Assembly: GCA_035938875.1 (NCBI GenBank)
Contig: DASZGL010000115.1
Coordinates: 1-57,468, forward strand
Origin: DASZGL01 sp035938875
Lineage (GTDB): Bacteria; Chloroflexota; Dormibacteria; Aeolococcales; Aeolococcaceae
Length of the DNA: 57,468 bases
Direction: 5' to 3'
Shown: positions 35,275-44,802 of the stretch, piece by piece
How the letters are laid out: the number at the start of each line of letters is the position of its first letter
Numbering within the stretch: the first letter of the stretch is position 1
The notes under the pieces: model-generated
What the model saw: only the letters and a program-made list of their open reading frames with translations
What the model was told of the DNA's origin: nothing
Databases searched by the model: none
Program-made: the position numbers and the translations under genes

Positions 35275-35874
35275 ATGCGGCTTCGACGATCGCTGCCCCG
35301 GGTGTGCGCCGGAGCCGCGGCCGTGGCCGTGGTTGCCCCTTTCATGGCCGCCTGTGGCAACTCGAGCACCACCGGCGGCGCCAGTTCGCCACGCACGGTC
35401 ACCGTGTCGCCGACGCCGATCGCGCCGTCGCCGAGCGCTGCGGGCGTGCCACCGCAGGGCGACCACAGCAGCCCGGCGGCTGCGGTGACCGGGTTCGTCC
35501 AGGCGGTGACTGCATTCGACGGCAGCGACCCGGCGCCGCTGCTGCAGTGGATCGCGCCGTCGCAGCGAGCTGTCTACGCTGCGTCGCTGCAGTCGCTCGC
35601 CGGCAGGAAGGTGTCGCTCCGCATCGACGGCTTCCGGATCACCGACATCGCCTTTGCCGGCAACAGCCCCGACATCGCCGAGGTCACCGTCAGCGGCACC
35701 GCGGTCCTCTGCACCGGGGGCGGCGCCGGGCAGCCGGCGAGCACCTGCTCGCCTTCGGCAATCGGTCCCGGCCAGGGCGGCAGCCGGCTGCTGTGCCAGC
35801 GCGAGGGCGGGTTCTGGTACGTCGCCCTGCCGGCCGCGGCGACCCCGTCCCCGTCGGCGGGAGCCACACCATGA
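35275..35874 (+). CDS. Lipoprotein of unknown function
   Basis: A 199-residue exported lipoprotein. Basic start MRLRRSLPR, hydrophobic core, lipobox MAAC, then a Ser/Thr/Pro linker. The mature domain begins near SPAAAVTGFVQAVTAFDGSD and includes WIAPSQRAVYAASL and DIAEVTVSGTAVLC. A conserved-looking WYVALP closes it. The alpha+beta layout resembles NTF2-like or DUF4878-type secreted domains, but this is a guess. It is divergent from the secreted hydrolase gene. Confidence 0.7.
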   Translation: MRLRRSLPRVCAGAAAVAVVAPFMAACGNSSTTGGASSPRTVTVSPTPIAPSPSAAGVPPQGDHSSPAAAVTGFVQAVTAFDGSDPAPLLQWIAPSQRAVYAASLQSLAGRKVSLRIDGFRITDIAFAGNSPDIAEVTVSGTAVLCTGGGAGQPASTCSPSAIGPGQGGSRLLCQREGGFWYVALPAAATPSPSAGATP

Positions 35875-35925
35875 CCCACGGCGGGCGCGCGCCCACCCTC
35901 TGAAGGGCCGCAATTCGAGTACCGG

Positions 35926-35931
35926 TACACT
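35926..35931 (+). promoter_or_regulatory. -10-like element of the histidine operon
   Basis: TACACT ends 7 nt before the hisZ ATG, the same box and spacing as at 35262-35267. It suggests a leaderless message starting at hisZ. No leader peptide or T-box could be seen in the 65 nt since the previous gene. Confidence 0.45.
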
Positions 35932-35938
35932 CCGTTCC

Positions 35939-37258
35939 ATGCAGGACGCCTCTGCGATCGACGGCGCCGGCGCGCCGCGGGGGCGGGCCGGAGGCTTCTC
36001 CGACTGGTTACCGGGCGTCGCCGGGCGCCGCCGCAGCGTCGCAGAGACGATGCTGACCACCTTCGAGGCATGGGGCTACGGCCTGGTGGCGACCCCGCTC
36101 GTCGAACCCCTCGACACGGTCAGCGCCGGGGTCAGCCCCGAGCGCCAGTCGCAGCTGTTCCGCTTCATGGACGCGGATGGCTCGCTGCTGGCACTGGTCG
36201 GCGAGCGCACCGTGAGCGTCGCCCGGGTGGTCGCCACGCAGCTGCGCGACGGGCCATTCCCGCTTCGCCTCTGCTACAGCGGACCGGTGCTCCGCAACCA
36301 GGCTCTGCTCGGCGGCCGCCGGCGCGAAGCGCTGCAGGCGGGGTGTGAGCTGATCGGAGCCGCGGGACTTGGCGCCGACGCCGAGTGTGTCGCGCTGGCC
36401 GCCGAGGCGCTGGAGCGTGCCGGGCTGACCGGCGCTCAGATCGACGTCGGCCACGCCGACTTCCTCCCCGGACTGCTCGAGGGAGCAGGGCTGGACGAGC
36501 CTGCCCGCGGTCGCGTCCTCGCCGCCCTCTCCGGCCGCGACCTGGTCGCCGTCGAAGAAGCGCTCGAGCGCACCCCCGTCGGTGAGGCGGAGCGCACCCT
36601 GCTGCTGCGCTTCCCAGCGCTGCGTGGCGGCCGGGACATCCTCGACGCCGCGGCGGTGGGGCTGCGCGGGGAACGGCCGCGCCGAGCGCTGCAGGAGCTG
36701 GCCCAGCTCTGGGACCTGCTCCAGGCACACGGTGTCGGCGACGCGGTGCACCTCGACCTAGGGGCCGTGCGCGACTGGGACTACTACACCGGTCCGACCT
36801 TCGAGCTGTTCAGCGGCGACCTGGGGTTCCCCCTGGGCACCGGAGGCCGATACGACACGCTGCTCGGCCGATTCGGGTTGGCCATGGCGGCGACCGGCTT
36901 CGTTCTCCACGTCGACCGCTGCTGCGACGCCCTGTTGCGGCGCGGCCCGGTCGCCGTCGCTGAGCCGCCGGTGATGCTCACGGTGTCGCACGTCCCCGGG
37001 GTCGAGACCGACGCGATCACCATCGTGCGCCGCCTTCGCGCCGCCGGGCGCAGCGTGGTGCGCGTCCTCGAGGCGAGCAGCTCGCCGCCGCCGGGGGCCG
37101 ACCTCCACGTATGCCTCGACGGGGGAGTGCTCTGGCGGGCCGGCGACGATTGGCGCGAGGCCGGCGCCGACAACGTCGTGGCCCTCTACGCCGTGCCCAC
37201 GCAGCGCGGCGCGGTCCGGCGCCGGGTGGGCACGACCGCTGGACGGCGGGTGTGGTGA
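35939..37258 (+). CDS. hisZ: ATP phosphoribosyltransferase regulatory subunit
   Basis: HisRS-like paralogue that activates short-form HisG. The 439 residues have a class II synthetase-like core. WGYGLVATPLVEPLD follows LTTFEA; motif 2-like PLRLCYSGPVLRNQ lies near residue 115; VRDWDYYTGPTFELF is near 282; and GTGGRYDTLLGRFG is the motif 3 region. A short C-terminal extension with weak anticodon-domain character follows. The start is the ATG after TACACT; the longer frame upstream overlaps the lipoprotein gene. The stop overlaps hisG (GTGA). Presence of a short hisG next door confirms the identity over histidyl-tRNA synthetase. Confidence 0.9.
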   Translation: MQDASAIDGAGAPRGRAGGFSDWLPGVAGRRRSVAETMLTTFEAWGYGLVATPLVEPLDTVSAGVSPERQSQLFRFMDADGSLLALVGERTVSVARVVATQLRDGPFPLRLCYSGPVLRNQALLGGRRREALQAGCELIGAAGLGADAECVALAAEALERAGLTGAQIDVGHADFLPGLLEGAGLDEPARGRVLAALSGRDLVAVEEALERTPVGEAERTLLLRFPALRGGRDILDAAAVGLRGERPRRALQELAQLWDLLQAHGVGDAVHLDLGAVRDWDYYTGPTFELFSGDLGFPLGTGGRYDTLLGRFGLAMAATGFVLHVDRCCDALLRRGPVAVAEPPVMLTVSHVPGVETDAITIVRRLRAAGRSVVRVLEASSSPPPGADLHVCLDGGVLWRAGDDWREAGADNVVALYAVPTQRGAVRRRVGTTAGRRVW

Positions 37259-37911
37259 GCGGGCTGTGCATCGCCATCCCCAACGGTGCTCTGCTCGAGG
37301 GCGCCTGCGCGCTGCTCCGTGCTGCCGGCATCGCCGACGTCAGGCCGGAGCTGTTCGACATCGGCCTTCTTGTCGAGAATGGCGGTAACCGCCTGGTCAA
37401 GGTGCGTCCCACCGATGTTCCCGTCTATGTCGAGATGGGCGCCGCGGACTGCGGCATCGTCGGCAAGGACGTGCTCTGGGAGGCGCATCGCGACGGCTAT
37501 GAACTTCTCGACCTGCGCTTCGGTGAATGCCGGCTGGTACTCGCCGCGCCCGAGGGCGCGCCGCTGGCGCGCGGCGAGTGGCCGCCGTCGCTGCGCGTTG
37601 CCACCAAGTATCCGAACGCGGCGCGGCGTTTCTTCGACCGCATCAACGTCACCGCCGAGCTGATCAAGCTGCACGGCTCGGTGGAGCTGGCGCCGGCCAC
37701 CGGGCTGGCCGATGCGGTGCTCGATATCACCGCAACGGGGCGAACGCTGCGTGCCAACCGGCTCGTCGAGGTCGCCGAGGCCGGCCGCTCGACAGCGCGA
37801 CTGATCGTCAACCAGGCGTCGTTGAAGACTCGTGCCGCCGCCGTTGACAGCCTCGCTGCCGCGCTGCGTCGTGCCGTCCACGGCGCAGCGCCCGCCGAGG
37901 GCGCGGCGTGA
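37255..37911 (+). CDS. hisG: ATP phosphoribosyltransferase, short form
   Basis: First enzyme of histidine synthesis (ATP + PRPP). The 218 residues lack the C-terminal ACT-like regulatory domain of long HisG, so activity needs HisZ, encoded immediately upstream. Motifs: AIPNGALLEGA, MGAADCGIVGKDVL, FGECRLVLA, RVATKYPNAARRFF, and the PRPP-binding end VELAPATGLADAVLDITATGRTL. GTGA overlaps at both ends join it to hisZ and hisD. Confidence 0.95.
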   Translation: MSGLCIAIPNGALLEGACALLRAAGIADVRPELFDIGLLVENGGNRLVKVRPTDVPVYVEMGAADCGIVGKDVLWEAHRDGYELLDLRFGECRLVLAAPEGAPLARGEWPPSLRVATKYPNAARRFFDRINVTAELIKLHGSVELAPATGLADAVLDITATGRTLRANRLVEVAEAGRSTARLIVNQASLKTRAAAVDSLAAALRRAVHGAAPAEGAA

Positions 37912-39263
37912 CCGCCCGCCTGCGTCGCCTCGACGCGGCGACATTCACCCGCGAGACCAGCCGGCAGAGGCGTTTTGCCGAGCCACAGCTCGACGCCGAT
38001 GCGCGACGGCGCCTGCGCGACGTCTTCGATCGCGAGCTCAGCGCAACCGAGGCGGTGCAGGCCATCGTCGACGACGTGCGCACGCGTGGGGACATCGCGG
38101 TGCGGGAGTGGACGTTGCGGCTCGACGGCGTCGACGTCGCTGATCCGCGCGTTCCCCCGTCGGCGATGGCCGAGGCGTGGCAGGCGACAGCGCCGGCGAT
38201 TCGCGACGCGCTGAACACCGCGGCGCAGCGCATCCGCGCCTTCCATGAGCTGCAGCGCGACGGCGTGCGCCGGGGCAGCGACGACCTCCACCTGCGCGCC
38301 GTCCCCCTGCGCCGCGCCGGCTGCTACACACCCGGCGGCCGCGCCGCGTATCCGAGCACAGTTCTCATGAACGTTCTGCCGGCCAGGATCGCCGGCGTCG
38401 AGAGCGTGGTCGTGGCCAGCCCGCCCGGACCGGGTGGGCGCCCGCATCCTGCAGTTCTCGCCGCGGCGCATCTCGCGCGTGCCGACGAGGTGCTCAGCAT
38501 CGGCGGCGCCCAGGCGGTTGCCGCGCTCGCCTACGGCACCGAGACCATCGCCGCCGTGGACACCATCGCCGGTCCGGGCAACGTCTTCGTCACCCTGGCC
38601 AAGCGCGCGGTCTACGGCAGCGTCGGTGTCGACGGCCTCGCCGGTCCGAGCGAGATCATCGTCGTCGCCACAGACGGCGCCGACCCCGCCTACGTCGCCG
38701 CCGACCTCGTCTCTCAGCTGGAGCACGATCCCCTGGCCTGGGCGGTGTGCATCACCGACTCAACGCCGCTGGCGGCGGCGGTGGAGCGCGCCTTTGAGGA
38801 CTGCGCCTCACGCGCCGCGCGCTCGGGGATCATCGCCGCGGCCGCCGGCGAGCACGGCGTGCTGGTGGTCTGCGAGGACATGGAGGAGGCACTGCGCCTC
38901 GTCGACGACTTCGCCCCCGAGCACGTCGAGCTGGTCGGCGCCGCCGCCGAGTCGCTGTGCGATCGGCTTCGCACCGCAGGAGCCATCTTCGTCGGCGCCG
39001 ACAGCCCCGTTCCCATGGGCGACTACATCGCCGGGCCCAACCACACCTTGCCCACCGGCGGGGCGGCGCGCTTCAAGGGACCGCTCTCGGTCATGGACTT
39101 CGTCCGCTGGCCCAGCGTCACCCGCCTCTCCCATCGCCAGGTGGAGGAGCTGGGCCCGGCGGCGTGTGTCATCGCCGAAGCCGAAGGACTGCACGGTCAC
39201 GCCGCCAGCATCCGGTTGCGCCTCGACGCCGGCAGCGCCATTGTCGAGGCGCCGGCGACATGA
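37908..39263 (+). CDS. hisD: Histidinol dehydrogenase
   Basis: Catalyses the last two NAD-dependent oxidations, histidinol to histidine. It has 451 residues. Family blocks are CYTPGGRAAYPSTVLMNVLPA, the SIGGAQAVAALAYGT segment, and DTIAGPGNVFVTLAKR. LAGPSEIIVVA and the zinc-site regions QLEHDP and PEHVEL follow. NHTLPTGGAARF carries the zinc-binding His. It is somewhat longer than usual (about 430). GTGA/ATGA overlaps link it to hisG and hisB. Confidence 0.96.
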   Translation: MTARLRRLDAATFTRETSRQRRFAEPQLDADARRRLRDVFDRELSATEAVQAIVDDVRTRGDIAVREWTLRLDGVDVADPRVPPSAMAEAWQATAPAIRDALNTAAQRIRAFHELQRDGVRRGSDDLHLRAVPLRRAGCYTPGGRAAYPSTVLMNVLPARIAGVESVVVASPPGPGGRPHPAVLAAAHLARADEVLSIGGAQAVAALAYGTETIAAVDTIAGPGNVFVTLAKRAVYGSVGVDGLAGPSEIIVVATDGADPAYVAADLVSQLEHDPLAWAVCITDSTPLAAAVERAFEDCASRAARSGIIAAAAGEHGVLVVCEDMEEALRLVDDFAPEHVELVGAAAESLCDRLRTAGAIFVGADSPVPMGDYIAGPNHTLPTGGAARFKGPLSVMDFVRWPSVTRLSHRQVEELGPAACVIAEAEGLHGHAASIRLRLDAGSAIVEAPAT

Positions 39264-39850
39264 GCGCGCCGGTACGCAGCGCAGTCCGCGAGCGCAACAC
39301 GCGTGAGACACAGGTTCGTGCCGACGTCGTCGTCGACGGCAGCGGCGTCGCCGCCATCGACGTGCCGCTGCCCTTCCTGCGCCACATGCTCGAGGCCTTC
39401 ACCAAGTACAGCGGCATGGACATCAGCCTGCGCGGCGCCGGTGACGTCGACGTCGATGCCCATCACCTCGTCGAGGATTGCGGCCTGGTCCTGGGCGCTG
39501 CCATCGCCGAGGCTCTCGGTAACCGCAGCGGCATCCGCCGGTTCGGCGATGCCCACGCGCCGCTCGACGAGGCCTTGGTCCGCTGCGTCCTCGATTTCAG
39601 CAACCGGCCCTTTGCCGTGTACGAAATGGCGCCGCTGCGGGGACTGATCAACGAGTTCGACGTCACCCTGCTCGGTGAGTTCGTGCGCGCCCTGGCACAG
39701 ACGGCAGGGATCACCCTGCACCTCGACTACATCCGCGGAGAGAACCTGCACCACATCGCCGAGGCCGGGTTCAAGGCGATGGGCCTGGCAACCCGCCAGG
39801 CGTTGACGCGTATCGGTGGGGGGGTTCCCAGCACCAAGGGCGTCCTGTGA
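39260..39850 (+). CDS. hisB: Imidazoleglycerol-phosphate dehydratase
   Basis: Manganese-dependent dehydratase, 196 residues, monofunctional (no HAD phosphatase domain). The two conserved metal-binding blocks are visible: DVDAHHLVEDCGLVLG and the internal-duplicate counterpart GENLHHIAEAGFKA. PFLRHMLEAFTKYSG near the start and the PSTKGVL end are family hallmarks. ATGA overlap with hisD; GTGA with hisH. Confidence 0.96.
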   Translation: MSAPVRSAVRERNTRETQVRADVVVDGSGVAAIDVPLPFLRHMLEAFTKYSGMDISLRGAGDVDVDAHHLVEDCGLVLGAAIAEALGNRSGIRRFGDAHAPLDEALVRCVLDFSNRPFAVYEMAPLRGLINEFDVTLLGEFVRALAQTAGITLHLDYIRGENLHHIAEAGFKAMGLATRQALTRIGGGVPSTKGVL

Positions 39851-40482
39851 GCACCCGGATCGCCATCTGCGACTACGGCGTCGGCAACATTCGCAGCGTC
39901 GAGCGCGCGGTCATCGCCGCCGGCGCCGTGGCCCAGCTCAGCCGCGATCCTGCGGTGATCGCCGCCGCGGACGGCCTCATCCTGCCGGGAGTCGGCGCCT
40001 TTGGCGCCGCTGTCGACGCCCTGCACAGCGCCGGGCTGGCGCGCAGCGTCGTCGACTACGCCTCCTCGGGACGGCCGCTGCTCGGTGTCTGTCTCGGCTT
40101 CCAGCTGCTGTTCGAATGGAGCGACGAGAGCGGCGGCCGTCGCGGGCTTGGACTGCTCCCCGGCAGCGTCATCCGCATGGTTCCTGGCGACGGTCGAAAG
40201 GTGCCGCACATGGGATGGAACCAGCTGCGCATGCACCGGCAACACGCCATCACCGAGGGCCTCCGCGAAGGCGCCTACGTGTACTTCGTCCACTCCTATG
40301 CGGCGCGAGCCGAGGGCACGACAGTGATCGCCACCTGCGACTACGGTGGCGACATTCCCGCGGTGTGCGCCAGCGGCAACGTCGTGGGGACGCAGTTCCA
40401 CCCCGAGAAGAGCGGTGACGACGGGTTGCGCATCTACGCCAACTTCGTCAGCGCCTGCAGCACCACGGCCGCGGTCCGATGA
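39847..40482 (+). CDS. hisH: Imidazole glycerol phosphate synthase, glutaminase subunit
   Basis: Class I glutamine amidotransferase that feeds ammonia to HisF. The 211 residues show the catalytic triad: Cys82 in GVCLGFQLLF, and His185 and Glu187 in TQFHPEKSG. YGVGNIRSVERA and PGVGAFG mark the family. PHMGWNQL and YFVHSY are the HisF-contact segments. It is coupled to hisB (GTGA) and hisA (ATGA). Confidence 0.96.
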   Translation: MSTRIAICDYGVGNIRSVERAVIAAGAVAQLSRDPAVIAAADGLILPGVGAFGAAVDALHSAGLARSVVDYASSGRPLLGVCLGFQLLFEWSDESGGRRGLGLLPGSVIRMVPGDGRKVPHMGWNQLRMHRQHAITEGLREGAYVYFVHSYAARAEGTTVIATCDYGGDIPAVCASGNVVGTQFHPEKSGDDGLRIYANFVSACSTTAAVR

Positions 40483-41228
40483 TCGTCATCCCCGCGGTCG
40501 ACGTGCGCGGCGGTCGATGCGTGCGCCTCCTCCGTGGCGACTTCGCGCGCGAGACGGTGTATTCGGAAGAGCCGACCCAGATGGTCCTCGACTTCGTCCG
40601 CCTGGGCGCCTCGCGAGTGCACATCGTCGACCTCGACGGGGCGCGGGGCACCCCCGATGTTCTCTCGCGCGACGCCGTCCGAGCGGCGGTGAAGGCGCTG
40701 GCGGCGACGCCGGCGGGAGTTGAGCTGGGCGGCGGCATCCGCAGCGCCGCGGCCGCGGCCTCGTGGCTCGATGCCGGGGCGAATTTCATCGTGCTGGGAA
40801 GCCTCGCCGTGCGCAGTCCCGCGGCCGCCGAGGAGATCTGCCGGGCCCATCCCGGGAGGGTGTTGCTCGGCCTCGACGTGCGCGACGGCGACGCCCAGGC
40901 GCAGGGTTGGACCGAGGCCGCCGGCGACGCCGCCGAGCACCTGGCGCGGTGGCGGGAATGGCCCGCGGCCGGTGTCATCCGCACCGACGTCGGTCGCGAC
41001 GGAACCCTTCACGGCCCCGACCTGGAGGGACTGCGCAAATGCATCGCGGCGTACGGCGGGCCGGTCATCGCGTCCGGAGGCATCGGCTCGCTCGACGACC
41101 TCAGCGACTGTGCCCGAGCCGGCGCCTACGGAGCCATCGTTGGCCGGGCGATCTACGAGCGCACCATCGACCTTCGCGCCGCGCTGGAGCTGTTTCCCCC
41201 GCAGGCCGAGGAGGTCGTCTCGCCGTGA
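40479..41228 (+). CDS. hisA: ProFAR isomerase (HisA)
   Basis: The 249-residue (beta/alpha)8 isomerase acts on N'-ProFAR. Catalytic Asp8 lies in IPAVDVRGGRCVRL. The second phosphate/Asp loop is IRTDVGRDGTLHGPD. GGGIRS and ASGGIGSLDDL are the phosphate-binding loops. A bifunctional PriA (HisA/TrpF) as in some actinobacteria cannot be excluded from sequence alone. It overlaps hisH by ATGA; hisF starts 10 nt downstream. Confidence 0.95.
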   Translation: MIVIPAVDVRGGRCVRLLRGDFARETVYSEEPTQMVLDFVRLGASRVHIVDLDGARGTPDVLSRDAVRAAVKALAATPAGVELGGGIRSAAAAASWLDAGANFIVLGSLAVRSPAAAEEICRAHPGRVLLGLDVRDGDAQAQGWTEAAGDAAEHLARWREWPAAGVIRTDVGRDGTLHGPDLEGLRKCIAAYGGPVIASGGIGSLDDLSDCARAGAYGAIVGRAIYERTIDLRAALELFPPQAEEVVSP

Positions 41229-41238
41229 GCCGAGCGAC

Positions 41239-41993
<755 letters not shown>

Positions 41994-41997
<4 letters not shown>

Positions 41998-42536
41998 CGA
42001 CGACCCAGAGCCGTCCCCCACGCATCCCGGCCAAGGCCGAGCGCATGCGCGTGCCGCTCTGGCAGCGCAGCCAGGCCAGGCTGCGCGAGCGCTACGGATT
42101 CGACCTCAGTGATCGCGATGCGCTCGACAAGGTCAACGCTCTGGTGGCGCAGAGCCCCGACGACGCTGAGTTGCGTCTGCTGCTCGCCGCGGTGCTGTCG
42201 ACGCGCGGCGAAGCCACGATGGCCGAAGCCGAGGTTCGCCGCGCTCTCGACCTACAGCCTCGCCTGGCACGGGCGCGGACGACGCTGGCGACACTGCTGG
42301 TGCAGCGGGGCGCGTACGCGGAGGGGCTCAACGAGGCCCGCAACGCCGCGGCGCTCGACATGCATGATCCCACCATCCTCTTCAACCTCGGCCTCGCCGA
42401 ATGGTTCGCCGGCGAGCGCAAAACCGCCAAGGCCGCGTTCGACCGCGCTGCGGAAGCGCTGCAGCCACCGCCGTCTGCGGCCGGCGCTTCTGCCCGGCGA
42501 CGCCGCTTCCCCTGGCGGAGGCGAGACGATGGCTGA
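41994..42536 (+). CDS. TPR protein inside the histidine operon
   Basis: A 180-residue protein overlapping hisF (GTGA) and hisI (8 nt). It has a basic lead (RIPAKAERMRVPLWQR). About three TPR-like helix pairs follow (AELRLLLAAVLSTRGEATMA; LARARTTLATLLVQRGAYAE; PTILFNLGLAEWFAGERKTA), then a Pro/Arg-rich tail. TPR domains bind proteins, so it may scaffold His enzymes or have no link beyond co-transcription. I know of no standard his gene of this type. Confidence 0.75.
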
Positions 42537-42867
42537 GCCTCTGGAGCCGGCCTTCGGCAGCGATGGTCTGGTGCCGGCGATCGCCCAGGACCGCAACACC
42601 GGTGAGGTCCTGACGCTCGCCTACATGAATCACGACGCCTGGCAGCGCACGCTGGAAACTGGATTGGCGACGTTCTGGAGCCGCTCGCGCCAACGTCTGT
42701 GGCAGAAGGGCGAGACCAGCGGCAACGTCCTTCACGTGCACGGAGTCCGCCTCGACTGCGACCGTGACGCCGTGCTGCTGCTCGTCGACCCATCAGGACC
42801 GGCGTGCCACACTGGGGCCCGCAGCTGCTTCTTCACCGAGGTCGACAGCGGCACCGACACCGCCTGA
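42529..42867 (+). CDS. hisI: Phosphoribosyl-AMP cyclohydrolase
   Basis: A zinc/magnesium enzyme opening the adenine ring of PR-AMP. The 112 residues include LAYMNHDAW, TFWSRSRQRLWQKGETSG, and metal ligands Asp76, Cys77, Asp78 and Asp80 with Cys93 and Cys100 (GPACHTGARSCF). It has no HisE (PR-ATP pyrophosphohydrolase) domain, and no hisE gene is in the window. The TGA shares a base with the start of the GH15 gene. Confidence 0.95.
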   Translation: MAEPLEPAFGSDGLVPAIAQDRNTGEVLTLAYMNHDAWQRTLETGLATFWSRSRQRLWQKGETSGNVLHVHGVRLDCDRDAVLLLVDPSGPACHTGARSCFFTEVDSGTDTA

Positions 42868-44774
42868 TGAGACGCATCGAGCGAGTCGACGGCTACCTTC
42901 CCATCAGCAGCTACGGACTCATCGGCGACTGCCGCTCCGCCGCGCTGGTCGGAGCCGACGGAAGCATCGACTGGTTGTGCTTGCCGCGCTTCGACGACGC
43001 CTCGATCTTCGGGCGCATCCTCGACGCCAGGAAGGCCGGTCACTGGCAGATCGCGCCGCGCGGTCCCTTCGAGTCGCTGCAGCGCTACAGCGATCGCACC
43101 AACCTCCTGCAGACCATCTTCACCACGCACACCGGCAGGCTGGTGGTCACCGACTTCATGCCGGTGCATCCGGCGAGCATCGAACGCCACGCTCGCCCGA
43201 GCTCCGATCCTCGGGTGATCCGCCTGGTGGAGTGTCTCGGCGGAGAGCTGACCGTCGAGTGCGACATCGTCCCCGCGCCCGACTACGGGCGCGCCGACTC
43301 AAGCGTGTTCAGCGCCGCCAACGGCCGATTCCACGCGGATGTCGGCGAGCTGCACGTCTGCGCACGCGGCACCATGCCGCTCAAAGAGGGCCGTTTCGCT
43401 CGCCACATGCGCAGCAGCGAGTCGGTCGCCTTCTGCCTGACAACCGCTCCCCGCGGACACTGCCCGGCTGACGCCCTCACCCTGGAGCACGCCCACGAAC
43501 TTCTCCGCCAGACACAGGAGTTCTGGTGGAGATGGGTGAGGCGATGCGTGTACACCGGGCCCTACGTCGCTTACGTCGAGCGGTCGGCGCTGGCACTGAA
43601 GCTGATGACCTACGCGCCGACGGGGGCCATGGTCGCGGCGCCGACGACCAGCCTCCCCGAGGCCATCGGCGCTGAACGCAACTGGGACTACCGCTTCACC
43701 TGGCTCCGCGACGCGTCGTTCACCCTCTATGCCTTCTTCCAGCTGGGACTCACCCAGGAGGCGCACGCTTTCTTCGACTGGATGACCAGCGCCGGCATCG
43801 GCGCCATGGGCCGTCGCATCGACAACCTCTATGCCATCGCCGGCGATCGCAGCCGCGAGGAGGTCATCCTCGATCACCTCGACGGATACCGCGGATGCCG
43901 GCCGGTGCGGATCGGCAATGGGGCAACCCATCAGCTGCAGCTCGATGTCTACGGCGAGGTCCTGGACAGTGCATACCTCTACGCACGCTTCGGTGGCGCG
44001 ATCAGCGACCAGCTGTGGCGCGACCTGAGTCATATCGTCGACCTGGCCATCGACCGTTGGCAGGAGCCGGACAGCTCGATGTGGGAGGTGCGCGGCCCGC
44101 CGCAGCAGTTCACCTACAGCAAGGTGATGTGCTGGGTCGCCGTCGACCGTGGCCTGCGCATCGCCGAGCGCTACCGATTGCCTCACGATGCCCAGAGGTG
44201 GCGGGCGGCGCGCCGGGCCATCCACCGCCGTGTCACCGCCAGAGCGTGGTCGGAAAAGCTCGGCGCATTCACGCTGGCGATCGATGGCGAGGGCCTCGAC
44301 GCCTCGCTGCTGCGGCTGTCGCAGGTGCGCTTTCTCGCCGACCGTGACAAGCGGGTGCGCGGCACAGTGGAAGCGATCGCCAAAGACCTCGGCCAGGGAG
44401 AACTGATCCGTCGCTACCGCACGGACGACATCGACGATGGCGTCGGTGGCGACGAGGGTGGCTTCCTGATGTGCTCCTTCTGGCTGGTCGACGCGCTGGC
44501 CCACTCCGGCCGAGTCGAGGAGGCGCAGCGCAGCTTCGAGCGGCTGCTGACCTTCTCATCGCCGCTGGGCCTGTTCTCCGAGGAAGCCGATGGTCGCACC
44601 GGCGCCCTGCTCGGTAACTATCCCCAGGCATTCACCCACCTGGCGCTCGTCGGCGCCGCCGTGAACATCGAGCGTGCCCGCCACGAGGGCGGCAGTGCCG
44701 GTGGTCTGGGCAAGGGCAAGCGCGGGGGCAAGCGCCAGACCAACGGCGAAGCAGCCTCCCTAGTAGTTGCATAA
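42867..44774 (+). CDS. GH15-family glycoside hydrolase (glucoamylase/trehalase-like)
   Basis: A 635-residue cytoplasmic enzyme without signal peptide. The N-terminal domain starts YLPISSYGLIGDCRSAALVG and includes GSIDWLCLPRFDDASIFG. The (alpha/alpha)6 catalytic domain shows RNWDYRFTWLRDASFTLYA, the general-acid region DSSMWEVRG and the base region FSEEADGRTGALLGNYPQAF. Relatives hydrolyse alpha-glucans or trehalose. The start overlaps the hisI stop, so it is part of the histidine transcript, an odd partner. The C-terminal 30 residues are Gly/Lys-rich. Its stop codon lies within the ARG-box-like operator. Confidence 0.9.
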   Translation: MRRIERVDGYLPISSYGLIGDCRSAALVGADGSIDWLCLPRFDDASIFGRILDARKAGHWQIAPRGPFESLQRYSDRTNLLQTIFTTHTGRLVVTDFMPVHPASIERHARPSSDPRVIRLVECLGGELTVECDIVPAPDYGRADSSVFSAANGRFHADVGELHVCARGTMPLKEGRFARHMRSSESVAFCLTTAPRGHCPADALTLEHAHELLRQTQEFWWRWVRRCVYTGPYVAYVERSALALKLMTYAPTGAMVAAPTTSLPEAIGAERNWDYRFTWLRDASFTLYAFFQLGLTQEAHAFFDWMTSAGIGAMGRRIDNLYAIAGDRSREEVILDHLDGYRGCRPVRIGNGATHQLQLDVYGEVLDSAYLYARFGGAISDQLWRDLSHIVDLAIDRWQEPDSSMWEVRGPPQQFTYSKVMCWVAVDRGLRIAERYRLPHDAQRWRAARRAIHRRVTARAWSEKLGAFTLAIDGEGLDASLLRLSQVRFLADRDKRVRGTVEAIAKDLGQGELIRRYRTDDIDDGVGGDEGGFLMCSFWLVDALAHSGRVEEAQRSFERLLTFSSPLGLFSEEADGRTGALLGNYPQAFTHLALVGAAVNIERARHEGGSAGGLGKGKRGGKRQTNGEAASLVVA

Positions 44775-44781
44775 ATATGCA
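44768..44781. promoter_or_regulatory. ARG-box-like operator before argC
   Basis: TGCATAAATATGCA matches the ArgR half-site pattern TGNAT-WWWW-ATNCA exactly and is nearly palindromic. It is the only A/T-rich patch in this region, lies 21 nt before the argC ATG, and overlaps the -35 position and the GH15 stop codon. An argR gene is in the same operon, so autoregulation of the arginine operon is expected. Confidence 0.7.
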
Positions 44782-44790
44782 GCGATAGGG

Positions 44791-44796
44791 TATACA
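44791..44796 (+). promoter_or_regulatory. -10 box of the arginine operon
   Basis: TATACA(T) ends 6 nt before the argC ATG and about 18 nt after TTGCAT. No ribosome site lies between, indicating a leaderless argC message repressed from the adjacent ARG box. Confidence 0.5.
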
Positions 44797-44802
44797 TACG
44801 CG

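Noticed and set aside
36000..37258. Histidyl-tRNA synthetase
   Set aside because: The HisRS-like fold is present, but it is coupled to a short-form hisG, so HisZ is the correct reading.
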